Shown here: positions 6,841 through 19,582 of the stretch, piece after piece | Layout: the number at the start of each line of letters is the position of its first letter | Position numbering within the stretch: position 1 is the first letter of the stretch | Assembly (NCBI GenBank): GCA_040758635.1 | Contig: JBFLVI010000038.1 | Coordinates: forward strand, 1-20,168 | Length of the DNA: 20,168 nt | Source: Yes71-27 sp040758635 | Lineage (GTDB): Bacteria; Bacillota; Desulfotomaculia; Desulfotomaculales; Ammonificaceae | Reading direction: 5' to 3' | Made by a program: the position numbers and the translations under genes | The notes under the pieces: model-generated | Databases searched by the model: none | What the model saw: the letters and a program-made list of their open reading frames with translations, nothing else | Told to the model about the DNA's origin: nothing

Positions 6841-7851
6841 ATGCGGAAAAACGACTTTATCCTGCTGGCGCACGGGGACGGCGGAGCCCTGACGCACGAA
6901 CTCGTCACCGGCCTTTTCCTCCGCTATTTTCCGGGCCAGGCGCTCAAGGGCCTGACGGACGCGGCGACGCTTACCGTGGCGGGCGGGCGGCTGGCGGTGA
7001 GCACCGATTCCTTTGTGGTGAGCCCGCTTTTCTTTCCCGGCGGGGACATCGGCAAACTGGCGGTTTGCGGTACGGTCAACGACCTGGCGGTAAGCGGGGC
7101 GAAGCCCCTCTACCTAACGGCTTCCTTCCTTATTGAAGAAGGCTTGCCGCTTGCGGACCTGGAGCGGGTAGCGGCTTCGATGGCGGGAGCGTGTGCCGAG
7201 GCCGGGGTGGAGGTTGTCGCCGGCGACACAAAGGTGGTCGGGCGGGGAAACCTGGACCGGCTCTTCATCAACACCACCGGCGTCGGCGTGATCCCCGAAG
7301 GTGTGGAACTGGGTTACGCGCGGATTGCCCCGGGGGACCGGATATTGATCAACGGCGGCATCGGGGAGCACGGGATGGCAATTCTGGCGCTTCGGGAAGG
7401 CTTCGGGTTCGCCAGCCAGATCGCGAGCGACTGCGCGGCGCTGAACGGAATTACCGGCGTGCTTTTGGATAAAGTAAAGGGCGTAAAGCTGATGCGGGAC
7501 CTGACGCGCGGCGGCCTGGCCACCGCGGCCAAGGAGATCGCGCTGGCGGCGGGGTGCGATATCTATATCGAAGAGGCAAACGTACCGGTGAAGCCGGTGG
7601 TGCGGGGTGCGGCGGAACTGCTGGGCCTCGACCCGCTCTACCTGGCCAATGAAGGGAAGTTCATGGCGGTGGTGGCCCCCGAGGCGGCGGAAGAAGCACT
7701 CGCGGTGCTGCGGGCCCATCCGCTGGGAAAGGACGCGTCGGTGATCGGCGAAGTCTGCGCGGGGCGCGGAAACGTTTATCTGCGGACGGCTTTCGGAGGA
7801 ACGAAGCTCCTGGACATGCTGGCAGGGATGCCCTTGCCGCGCATCTGCTGA
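6841..7851 (+). CDS. hypE: HypE, thiocarbamate dehydratase making the cyanide ligand
   Basis: HypE dehydrates the carbamoyl group placed by HypF on its C-terminal Cys into a thiocyanate, then hands the cyanide to HypC-HypD. The protein is 336 residues, the usual length, and ends in PRIC, the invariant tail whose last Cys is the modified residue. The N-terminus has the AHGDGGALTHELV motif, and the AIRS/PurM-like ATP-binding fold is supported by STDSFVVSPLFFPGGDIG and DLTRGGLATAAKE. ATG 6841 has an ideal GAGGAGG nine bases upstream. This is the last gene of the cluster. The related SelD is excluded by the PRIC tail and the hyp context. No strong terminator follows; a repeat element lies downstream instead. 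Confidence 0.96.
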   Translation: MRKNDFILLAHGDGGALTHELVTGLFLRYFPGQALKGLTDAATLTVAGGRLAVSTDSFVVSPLFFPGGDIGKLAVCGTVNDLAVSGAKPLYLTASFLIEEGLPLADLERVAASMAGACAEAGVEVVAGDTKVVGRGNLDRLFINTTGVGVIPEGVELGYARIAPGDRILINGGIGEHGMAILALREGFGFASQIASDCAALNGITGVLLDKVKGVKLMRDLTRGGLATAAKEIALAAGCDIYIEEANVPVKPVVRGAAELLGLDPLYLANEGKFMAVVAPEAAEEALAVLRAHPLGKDASVIGEVCAGRGNVYLRTAFGGTKLLDMLAGMPLPRIC

Positions 7852-7872
7852 CCTCAAGAAGCAGAAAATCAG

Positions 7873-7984
7873 GTCAGAAGTCAGAAGTCAGAAGTCAGAA
7901 GCCAGAAGGTTCAAAGAGGAATTCGCTCTGCGAATTCCTACAACCCCTATTCTGGATTCTGGATTCTGGCTTCTGGCTCCTGAA
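7873..7984. repeat. Tandem plus inverted 7-bp repeat element with central palindrome
   Basis: Five tandem heptamers (four GTCAGAA and one GCCAGAA, 7873-7907) are followed by a perfect 9-bp hairpin GGAATTCGC/GCGAATTCC with a TCT loop (7918-7938). Then come four heptamers TTCTGG(A/C) (7950-7977) and a degenerate copy. The two arrays are near reverse complements, so the whole element is a large imperfect dyad. It looks like an interspersed intergenic repeat or a decayed miniature element, and its base composition differs from the flanking genes. It may also terminate hyp transcription on either strand. Confidence 0.8.
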
Positions 7985-8025
7985 TTCTTGACCCAATTAG
8001 CTTGGCTTTTTAAGGAATTAGAACG

Positions 8026-8646
8026 ATGTTTTACCTGAATCTTGTTTTGCTGCCGTTGGTTGGCGCGTTTATCGGGTGGGTCACCAACCTCTTCGCGGTG
8101 AAGCTTCTTTTCCGGCCGTACAAGCCTGTCCGCTTTCTATGGTGGACGCTGCAAGGAGTTCTGCCGAAGCGCCGCTACGATCTGGCACGGAGTATCGGGC
8201 ATACGCTGGAAAAGGAACTCCTCTCCCTCGACGATATCCTGCGGCACCTTAAAGAGCGGGACGTACCGGAGCGGATCGTGGTTCTGCTGAAGGAAGCGGT
8301 CCGGCAGGCCGTGCTGGAAAAAATCCCGGGCTGGGTCCCGGTGGCGGTGAAGCGGCCGCTGTCCGAGGCGTTGGGCGACCTGGTGGGGGAGCGCTTGCCC
8401 TTTCTTGTCACCTGGCTGGTAGACTCCTTCGGAGAGACGCTCAAGGAGGAGGTAAGCATCGCCCGGCTGGTGGAGGAAAAGCTGAACGCCTTTCCGCTGG
8501 AGGACCTGGAAAGGGTGGTTTTTGAAGTGGCCGCCCGGGAGATCGGGCACATCAAGCTCATGGGCGCGGTGCTCGGTTTTTTGATCGGGTGCCTGCAGGC
8601 GGGTTTTTTGTTGTTGCTGCAGTTGACAAATCTGAAGGGGTTTTAG
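8026..8646 (+). CDS. DUF445 family membrane protein
   Basis: This 206-residue protein has the DUF445 hallmark at its N-terminus: a hydrophobic segment followed by GAFIGWVTNLFAVKLLFRP (about residues 13-31). The middle is amphipathic and charged, with repeated short helices (LEKELLSLDDIL, VVLLKEAVRQAV). The C-terminus closes with a second hydrophobic helix at about 180-201. Related Firmicute proteins such as YheB are longer, so this is a short member. Family function is unknown; a membrane-anchored helical protein is all the sequence supports. The ATG start has a modest AAGGA site. It follows the repeat element, and its last codons contain the -35 box of the thrS promoter, so the two genes are probably separately transcribed but physically interlocked. 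Confidence 0.85.
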   Translation: MFYLNLVLLPLVGAFIGWVTNLFAVKLLFRPYKPVRFLWWTLQGVLPKRRYDLARSIGHTLEKELLSLDDILRHLKERDVPERIVVLLKEAVRQAVLEKIPGWVPVAVKRPLSEALGDLVGERLPFLVTWLVDSFGETLKEEVSIARLVEEKLNAFPLEDLERVVFEVAAREIGHIKLMGAVLGFLIGCLQAGFLLLLQLTNLKGF

Positions 8647-8652
8647 TATATT
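8623..8652 (+). promoter_or_regulatory. Sigma-A promoter for the thrS T-box leader
   Basis: A perfect TTGACA (8623-8628) is followed after 18 bases by TATATT (8647-8652). The -35 lies inside the end of the DUF445 coding sequence and the -10 starts one base after its stop codon. The predicted transcript would start near 8659, just ahead of the T-box Stem I sequence. Confidence 0.75.
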
Positions 8653-8659
8653 TAAGTTC

Positions 8660-8998
8660 AGCCTGAAAAGCGAAACGTTAAAGGCGAGGATGGGGGACAG
8701 GCCCCGTTTCGGCACCACAGAGAGGGGGCGCCCCGGCTGAAAGCGCCCCTGGGCAAAGCCTGGACGGAGGCACCACCCCTTGAGCTCTTCTCCAGTACTC
8801 AACTCTGTGGTACAACCTGCGCTCAGGCAAACAAGCGTTAGAGTACCTCGTATTCTTTCACGTTGAGTTGAGTGCTGGGGGGCGGTGGCGGCCGTTATCC
8901 GCGACCCGAGTGGGACAGAAGGCGTTTCTGTCCAAGCAGGGTGGAACCGCGGGTTGACTCTACAGCCCGTCCCTGAACGGGGGCGGGATTTTTGTTTT
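8660..8998 (+). promoter_or_regulatory. Threonine-specific T-box leader (tRNA-sensing riboswitch)
   Basis: The T-box sequence AGGGTGGAACCGCGG is at 8938-8952. Upstream are the usual marks: AGAGAG (8719-8724), an apical hairpin GGGGCGC/GCGCCCC with GCTGAAA in its loop, and the specifier region GGC-ACC-A-CCCCTTGAGC. This reads as the Thr codon ACC (8772-8774) followed by the conserved purine. The pseudoknot-like CGGCCGTTATCCGC and GAGTG follow near 8888-8911. The antiterminator is readable: CAGGG (8937-8941) with CCCTG (8971-8975), a seven-base TGGAACC bulge, and GCGGG (8949-8953) with CCCGT (8966-8970). TGGA would pair with an uncharged tRNA ending UCCA. Uncharged tRNA-Thr should stabilise this form and switch thrS on. 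Confidence 0.93.
8966..8998 (+). terminator. T-box intrinsic terminator
   Basis: CCCGTCCC (8966-8973) pairs with GGGGCGGG (8980-8987), eight pairs including one T-G, followed by ATTTTTGTTTT. Its 5' arm is the same sequence that forms the 3' strand of the antiterminator, so the two structures exclude each other, as the T-box mechanism requires. Confidence 0.9.
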
Positions 8999-9060
8999 GG
9001 AGAAAGGGGATTGAAGGCCGGCGACCGGCGGCCGATAACCGATCAGGGAGGCGTTTTGGG

Positions 9061-10971
9061 ATGGCGGCAGTAATTTTCCCCGATGGCAACAGGCGGGAGT
9101 TTCCGGACGGCGTGACGGCGGCGGATGTGCTGAGGGAACTGGGCCAGCGCCTGCAGAAAGAAGCGCTGGTGGCCCGGGTGAACGGCAGGGTCGTGGACCT
9201 TGCCGCCCCGCTGCCGCCGGAGGCGCAAATCGAGTTTTTGACCTTTGCCGACGAGGAGGGCCGGGAGGTTTACCGCCACAGTTCGGCCCACATCCTGGCG
9301 CAGGCGGTCAAGCGGCTTTACCCGGAAGCCAGGCTGGCCATCGGCCCGGCCATCAGCGACGGTTTTTACTATGACTTTGACGTACCCCGGCCCTTTACGC
9401 CGGAGGACCTCGAGCGGATCGAGGCGGAGATGGAACAGATAATCAAAGCAGACCTTCCGCTCGTGCGGTTCGAGCTTTCCCGGGAAGAGGCGCGGGAGAT
9501 GTTTCAGGCGGCGGGTGAAGACTACAAGGTCGAGATCATCGAGGAACTTCCGCCGGAGGCCGTGATTTCCTGCTACCGCCAGGGGGAGTTCGTTGACCTC
9601 TGTGCGGGCCCCCACGTTCCTTCGACCGGCTACATCCGGGCGGTCAAGCTTTTGAGTGTGGCCGGCGCCTACTGGCGCGGCGACGAGCGCAACAAAATGC
9701 TCCAGCGGATTTACGGGACCTCCTTTCCGAAGAAATCGCTGTTAGAGGAGCACCTGCACCGGCTGGAAGAGGCCAAGCGGCGGGATCACCGGCGCCTCGG
9801 GGCCGAACTCGACCTCTTCAGCGTGCGCGAGGAGGGCCCCGGGTTTCCGTTTTTCCACCCCAAGGGGATGGTGCTCCGCAACGAGCTCGAGTCCTTCTGG
9901 CGGGAGGAGCACCGCCGCCGGGGGTACCAGGAGATCCGCACCCCCATCCTCCTGCGGCGGGAGCTTTGGGAGCGGTCCGGACACTGGGATCACTACAAGG
10001 AAAACATGTACTTCACTGCGATTGACGAGCAGCCTTACGCGATCAAGCCGATGAACTGCCCCGGTTGCATCCTCCTCTACCAGCGGCGGGTTCACTCCTA
10101 CCGCGAGCTCCCGATCCGGATGGGGGAGATGGGGCTGGTGCACCGCCACGAGTTGTCCGGTGTGCTGCACGGGCTGATGCGGGTGCGGTCGTTCACCCAG
10201 GACGACGCGCACATCTTCTGCCGGGAGGACCAGGTGAAGGACGAGATCCTCGGGATTATCGACATTGTGGATTATTTCTACCGGGAGGTGTTTGGCTTTG
10301 ACTACCACGTCGAGCTTTCCACCAAGCCGGAAAAAGCGATGGGGGACGACGCCATCTGGGACCTGGCCACGGCAGCGCTGCGGGAGGCGCTTGAGGCCCG
10401 CAGCTTCCCCTACAAGGTAAACGAGGGCGACGGCGCCTTCTACGGGCCGAAGATCGACTTCCACCTCCGGGATTGCCTGGGGCGGACCTGGCAGTGCGGC
10501 ACCATCCAGCTTGACTTCCTGATGCCGGAGAAGTTCGACCTTTTCTACATCGGCGAGGACGGGGAGCGCCACCGGCCGGTGATGCTGCACCGGGTGGTCT
10601 TCGGCAGCCTGGAGCGGTTCATCGCCATTCTGACCGAGCACTTCGCCGGGGCCTTCCCGGTCTGGCTGGCGCCGGTGCAGGTGCGGGTGCTGCCCATCGC
10701 CGACCGCCACGCGCCCTACGCGGCCGAGGTGACCCGGTTCCTCGAGGAGGCCGGCGTCAGGGTGGAGCTGGACGCGCGAAGCGAGAAGGTGAACTATAAA
10801 ATCCGTGAGGCACAGGTGCAAAAGGTGCCGTATATGCTGGTGGTGGGCGACAAGGAGGCGGCCGGACGGACCGTGGCGGTCCGCCACCGCGCCGAAGGAG
10901 ACCTGGGTCCTGCGACGCCGGAAACGTTCCGGGAACGAATCCTGGAGGAGATCAGGAGCCGGCGGAGCTAA
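9061..10971 (+). CDS. thrS: Threonyl-tRNA synthetase
   Basis: This class II synthetase charges tRNA-Thr with threonine in the cytoplasm. At 636 residues it matches the bacterial length (about 640). The order is an N-terminal TGS domain (about 1-63); the N2 editing domain, with HSSAHILAQAV and later CAGPHVPSTGYI; the catalytic core, with zinc ligand Cys333 in MNCPGC and HRHELSGVLHGLMRVRSFTQDDAH; and the C-terminal anticodon-binding domain from about 540. ATG 9061 is preferred, with GGGAGG about nine bases upstream. An in-frame TTG further upstream would place the terminator T-run inside the gene. Expression is controlled by the T-box leader. Its downstream neighbour is rpoB, which is unusual, and no strong terminator separates them. 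Confidence 0.97.
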   Translation: MAAVIFPDGNRREFPDGVTAADVLRELGQRLQKEALVARVNGRVVDLAAPLPPEAQIEFLTFADEEGREVYRHSSAHILAQAVKRLYPEARLAIGPAISDGFYYDFDVPRPFTPEDLERIEAEMEQIIKADLPLVRFELSREEAREMFQAAGEDYKVEIIEELPPEAVISCYRQGEFVDLCAGPHVPSTGYIRAVKLLSVAGAYWRGDERNKMLQRIYGTSFPKKSLLEEHLHRLEEAKRRDHRRLGAELDLFSVREEGPGFPFFHPKGMVLRNELESFWREEHRRRGYQEIRTPILLRRELWERSGHWDHYKENMYFTAIDEQPYAIKPMNCPGCILLYQRRVHSYRELPIRMGEMGLVHRHELSGVLHGLMRVRSFTQDDAHIFCREDQVKDEILGIIDIVDYFYREVFGFDYHVELSTKPEKAMGDDAIWDLATAALREALEARSFPYKVNEGDGAFYGPKIDFHLRDCLGRTWQCGTIQLDFLMPEKFDLFYIGEDGERHRPVMLHRVVFGSLERFIAILTEHFAGAFPVWLAPVQVRVLPIADRHAPYAAEVTRFLEEAGVRVELDARSEKVNYKIREAQVQKVPYMLVVGDKEAAGRTVAVRHRAEGDLGPATPETFRERILEEIRSRRS

Positions 10972-11011
10972 AAGAGCAACTCGTTATCTCCGCCCAGAGA
11001 TCCCTACTCAA

Positions 11012-11061
11012 AAATTTTACCTTAAAATTTCTTGACAGGCGGGAAAACTTTGTGATAACAT
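11012..11061 (+). promoter_or_regulatory. rpoB promoter with UP-like AT tract
   Basis: A perfect TTGACA (11032-11037), an 18-base spacer and TAACAT (11056-11061) form a good sigma-A promoter. Immediately upstream, AAATTTTA (11012-11019) and TAAAATTT (11023-11030) make an AT-rich dyad that fits the A-tract/T-tract layout of an UP element contacted by the RNA polymerase alpha subunit. In this GC-rich window the tract stands out. It suggests a strong promoter dedicated to rpoBC. Confidence 0.75.
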
Positions 11062-11196
11062 AGTTGGGCATTGTTTATAATTCCACTTTTTTGGTGAGGC
11101 CTGCTTATTGTATGGGTATCTATTGCTGCGAGGATGCCTTGCAAGCAAAGGTAAGTCAGCAACGAAAGGATTTCTTCCGTTTCGCAACCGAAATTC

Positions 11197-11236
11197 CACC
11201 CTTAATGATTCATTAAGCAAAAGGTGCTGTTTTTTT
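11197..11236 (+). terminator. Attenuator-like hairpin and T-run in the rpoB leader
   Basis: CTTAATGA (11201-11208) and TCATTAAG (11210-11217) form a perfect 8-bp dyad. CACC (11197-11200) can pair with GGTG (11223-11226) outside it, followed after CTG by seven T residues (11230-11236). Placed between promoter and start codon, it can only act as an attenuator of the rpoB transcript, or as the upstream thrS terminator. The gap between the inner stem and the T-run makes it weaker than a textbook terminator. Confidence 0.55.
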
Positions 11237-11277
11237 GTCTTTTCCAGGTACGAAAAAACCGTCCAGGAGGTTAAGAT

Positions 11278-14715
<3,438 letters not shown>

Positions 14716-14727
14716 AGGGGGAAGCTT

Positions 14728-18270
<3,543 letters not shown>

Positions 18271-18300
18271 GCCGCCATCCATGATCCATGAAAGATATTA

Positions 18301-18329
18301 TTGACACTTCCGGGAAACGATGATAAACT
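18301..18329 (+). promoter_or_regulatory. Promoter upstream of the L7Ae-like gene
   Basis: A perfect TTGACA (18301-18306), a 17-base spacer and TAAACT (18324-18329) form a strong sigma-A-type promoter in the rpoC to L7Ae-like gap. It would start transcription near 18336, about 30 bases ahead of the GTG start, giving this small gene a transcript independent of rpoBC. Confidence 0.75.
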
Positions 18330-18364
18330 AAAAAAGTCTGTGGGTGCTTGGAGGGGTTTGTTGC

Positions 18365-18616
18365 GTGCCCTACGAGCGTCTGATGCGTGCCCGCAAAAAG
18401 GCCGTGGGGTCGAAAGAGACTCTCAAAGCGGTTGAGCGGGGGCAAGCAAAGGTTGTTTTCGTGGCGAAAAATGCCGAGCGGCGGGTCATCGAACCTGTTG
18501 TTCGCGCCTGTCAGGCCAGGGGTACCCCGGTCGAAGAGGTTGCTTCGATGCGGGAACTGGGCCGGGCCTGCGGGATCAGCGTAAACTGCGCGTCGGCCGC
18601 CGTGATTGAGGATTAG
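18365..18616 (+). CDS. L7Ae-like ribosomal protein (YbxF family)
   Basis: This 83-residue protein belongs to the bacterial L7Ae/L30e-like group that includes B. subtilis YbxF, found between rpoC and rpsL in many Firmicutes. The fold marks are LKAVERGQAKVVFVAKNAERRV, EPVVRACQARGTPVEEVASMRELGRACGI and the final AAVIED. Family members bind kink-turn RNA; the exact cellular job is not settled. GTG 18365 is chosen because GGAGGGG lies about nine bases upstream; an in-frame TTG at 18344 would place that site inside the gene. It has its own promoter upstream and an intrinsic terminator six bases after the stop, so it can form a monocistronic unit inside an otherwise conserved gene string. Confidence 0.93.
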   Translation: MPYERLMRARKKAVGSKETLKAVERGQAKVVFVAKNAERRVIEPVVRACQARGTPVEEVASMRELGRACGISVNCASAAVIED

Positions 18617-18621
18617 ACCGC

Positions 18622-18654
18622 TTGCTCCCTGCAAAAAGCAGGGAGCAACTTTTT
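18622..18654 (+). terminator. Intrinsic terminator after the L7Ae-like gene
   Basis: TTGCTCCCTGC (18622-18632) and GCAGGGAGCAA (18638-18648) form a perfect 11-bp stem around AAAAA, followed by CTTTTT. It separates rpoB-rpoC-L7Ae-like from rpsL-rpsG-fusA. I found no good promoter between it and rpsL (TATACA at 18669-18674 lacks a -35), so rpsL expression may depend on partial read-through. Confidence 0.92.
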
Positions 18655-18704
18655 GCCTGGTCTTAAAGTATACAGACTTAATTGGTTCAGTGAGGAGGTG
18701 TAGT

Positions 18705-19079
18705 GTGCCAACCATCAGTCAGCTTGTGCGTCACGGCAGGGAACAGTTGCGTAAAAAGTCGGCTTCGCCGGCACTGCGGGGGTGTCCCCAGAAGCGCGGT
18801 GTTTGCACCCGGGTTTACACTACCACGCCCAAGAAGCCGAATTCGGCGCTCAGGAAAGTAGCCCGGGTACGGTTGACCAACGGGATTGAGGTTACGGCCT
18901 ACATCCCTGGTATCGGCCATAACCTTCAGGAGCACTCGGTGGTTCTGGTGCGTGGTGGACGGGTCAAGGACCTGCCGGGTGTGCGCTACCACATCGTCAG
19001 GGGCAGCCTGGATGCGGCGGGCGTGCAGAACAGAAACCAGGGCCGTTCCAAGTACGGGGCCAAGAAACCAAAGAAATAG
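18705..19079 (+). CDS. rpsL: 30S ribosomal protein S12
   Basis: S12 sits at the decoding centre of the 30S subunit. The protein is 124 residues from GTG 18705, with GAGGAGGTG just upstream. Signature blocks are GCPQKRGVCTRVYTTTPKKPNSALRKVARVRL, the HNLQEHSVVLVRGGRVKDLPGVRYH segment and the basic C-terminus. The residues where streptomycin-resistance mutations occur (Lys43 and Lys88 here) are the normal, sensitive lysines. It opens the str operon rpsL-rpsG-fusA. The open frame runs back through the upstream terminator, but nothing there is coding. Confidence 0.97.
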   Translation: MPTISQLVRHGREQLRKKSASPALRGCPQKRGVCTRVYTTTPKKPNSALRKVARVRLTNGIEVTAYIPGIGHNLQEHSVVLVRGGRVKDLPGVRYHIVRGSLDAAGVQNRNQGRSKYGAKKPKK

Positions 19080-19096
19080 CAAAAGGGGGGAAATGT

Positions 19097-19567
19097 GTGC
19101 CGCGTAAAGGACCAGTGCCGCGGCGCGAGGTATTGCCGGATCCGGTATATCAGAGCCGGCTGGTGACGAAGCTTGTGAACCAGGTGATGCTCAAAGGAAA
19201 GAAGAGCACCGCCGAGAAGATCTGCTACGGGGCGTTCGAGATCATCAGGGAGAAAACCGGTAAAAACCCGCTTGAGGTCTTCGAACAGGCGATGAAGAAC
19301 GTCATGCCGGTTCTGGAAGTAAAGGCGCGCCGGGTGGGTGGTGCCAACTACCAGGTGCCGATTGAAGTGCGTCCTGTGCGACGGCAGACTCTGGCCATCC
19401 GCTGGCTCACAAATTTTGCGCGGCAACGCGCGGGCAAATCCATGAAAGAGAAGCTGGCGGCGGAGATCCTGGATGCTGCTCAGGGCGTCGGCGGTGCCGT
19501 CAAGAAGAAGGAAGACACCCATAGAATGGCGGAAGCGAACAAGGCTTTTGCCCATTACCGGTGGTAA
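19097..19567 (+). CDS. rpsG: 30S ribosomal protein S7
   Basis: S7 organises the head of the 30S subunit by binding the 3' domain of 16S rRNA. At 156 residues the length is standard. It starts at GTG 19097 behind GGGGGG, 17 bases after rpsL. Family blocks include PRKGPVPRREVLPDP, KLVNQVMLKGKKSTAEKI, VMPVLEVKARRVGGANYQVP and the C-terminal EANKAFAHYRW. In E. coli S7 represses its own operon, but the sequence gives no sign of that element here. fusA follows 15 bases later. Confidence 0.97.
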   Translation: MPRKGPVPRREVLPDPVYQSRLVTKLVNQVMLKGKKSTAEKICYGAFEIIREKTGKNPLEVFEQAMKNVMPVLEVKARRVGGANYQVPIEVRPVRRQTLAIRWLTNFARQRAGKSMKEKLAAEILDAAQGVGGAVKKKEDTHRMAEANKAFAHYRW

Positions 19568-19582
19568 AGGAGGTGCTGAGGT

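Larger units (their letters stand above)
10972..11277 (+). other. thrS-rpoB intergenic region with structured leader
   Basis: This 306-base gap contains no gene. It holds the rpoB promoter (11012-11061) and a leader of about 210 bases. Within the leader, TTGCTG (11123-11128) pairs with CAGCAA (11157-11162) around an inner hairpin GCGAGG/CCTTGC (11128-11142). A second hairpin pairs CGAAA and GGA (11163-11170) with TCC and TTTCG (11176-11184). A terminator-like dyad follows at 11197-11236, then AGGAGG and the rpoB start. A weak hairpin ATCTC/GAGAT (10986-11001) just after thrS is too short to be a good terminator. Confidence 0.6.

Noticed and set aside
7844..7865. Hairpin TCTGCT/AGCAGA around the hypE stop as a terminator
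   Set aside because: Only six pairs, a ten-base loop and no T-run.
7988..8016. Promoter for the DUF445 gene (TTGACC and TAAGGA, 17 bases apart)
   Set aside because: TAAGGA is a poor -10 and overlaps the ribosome binding site; a start there would leave almost no leader.
9742..10887. 381-residue minus-strand open frame opposite thrS
   Set aside because: Shadow of the third-position GC bias in thrS; no domain and no start signal.
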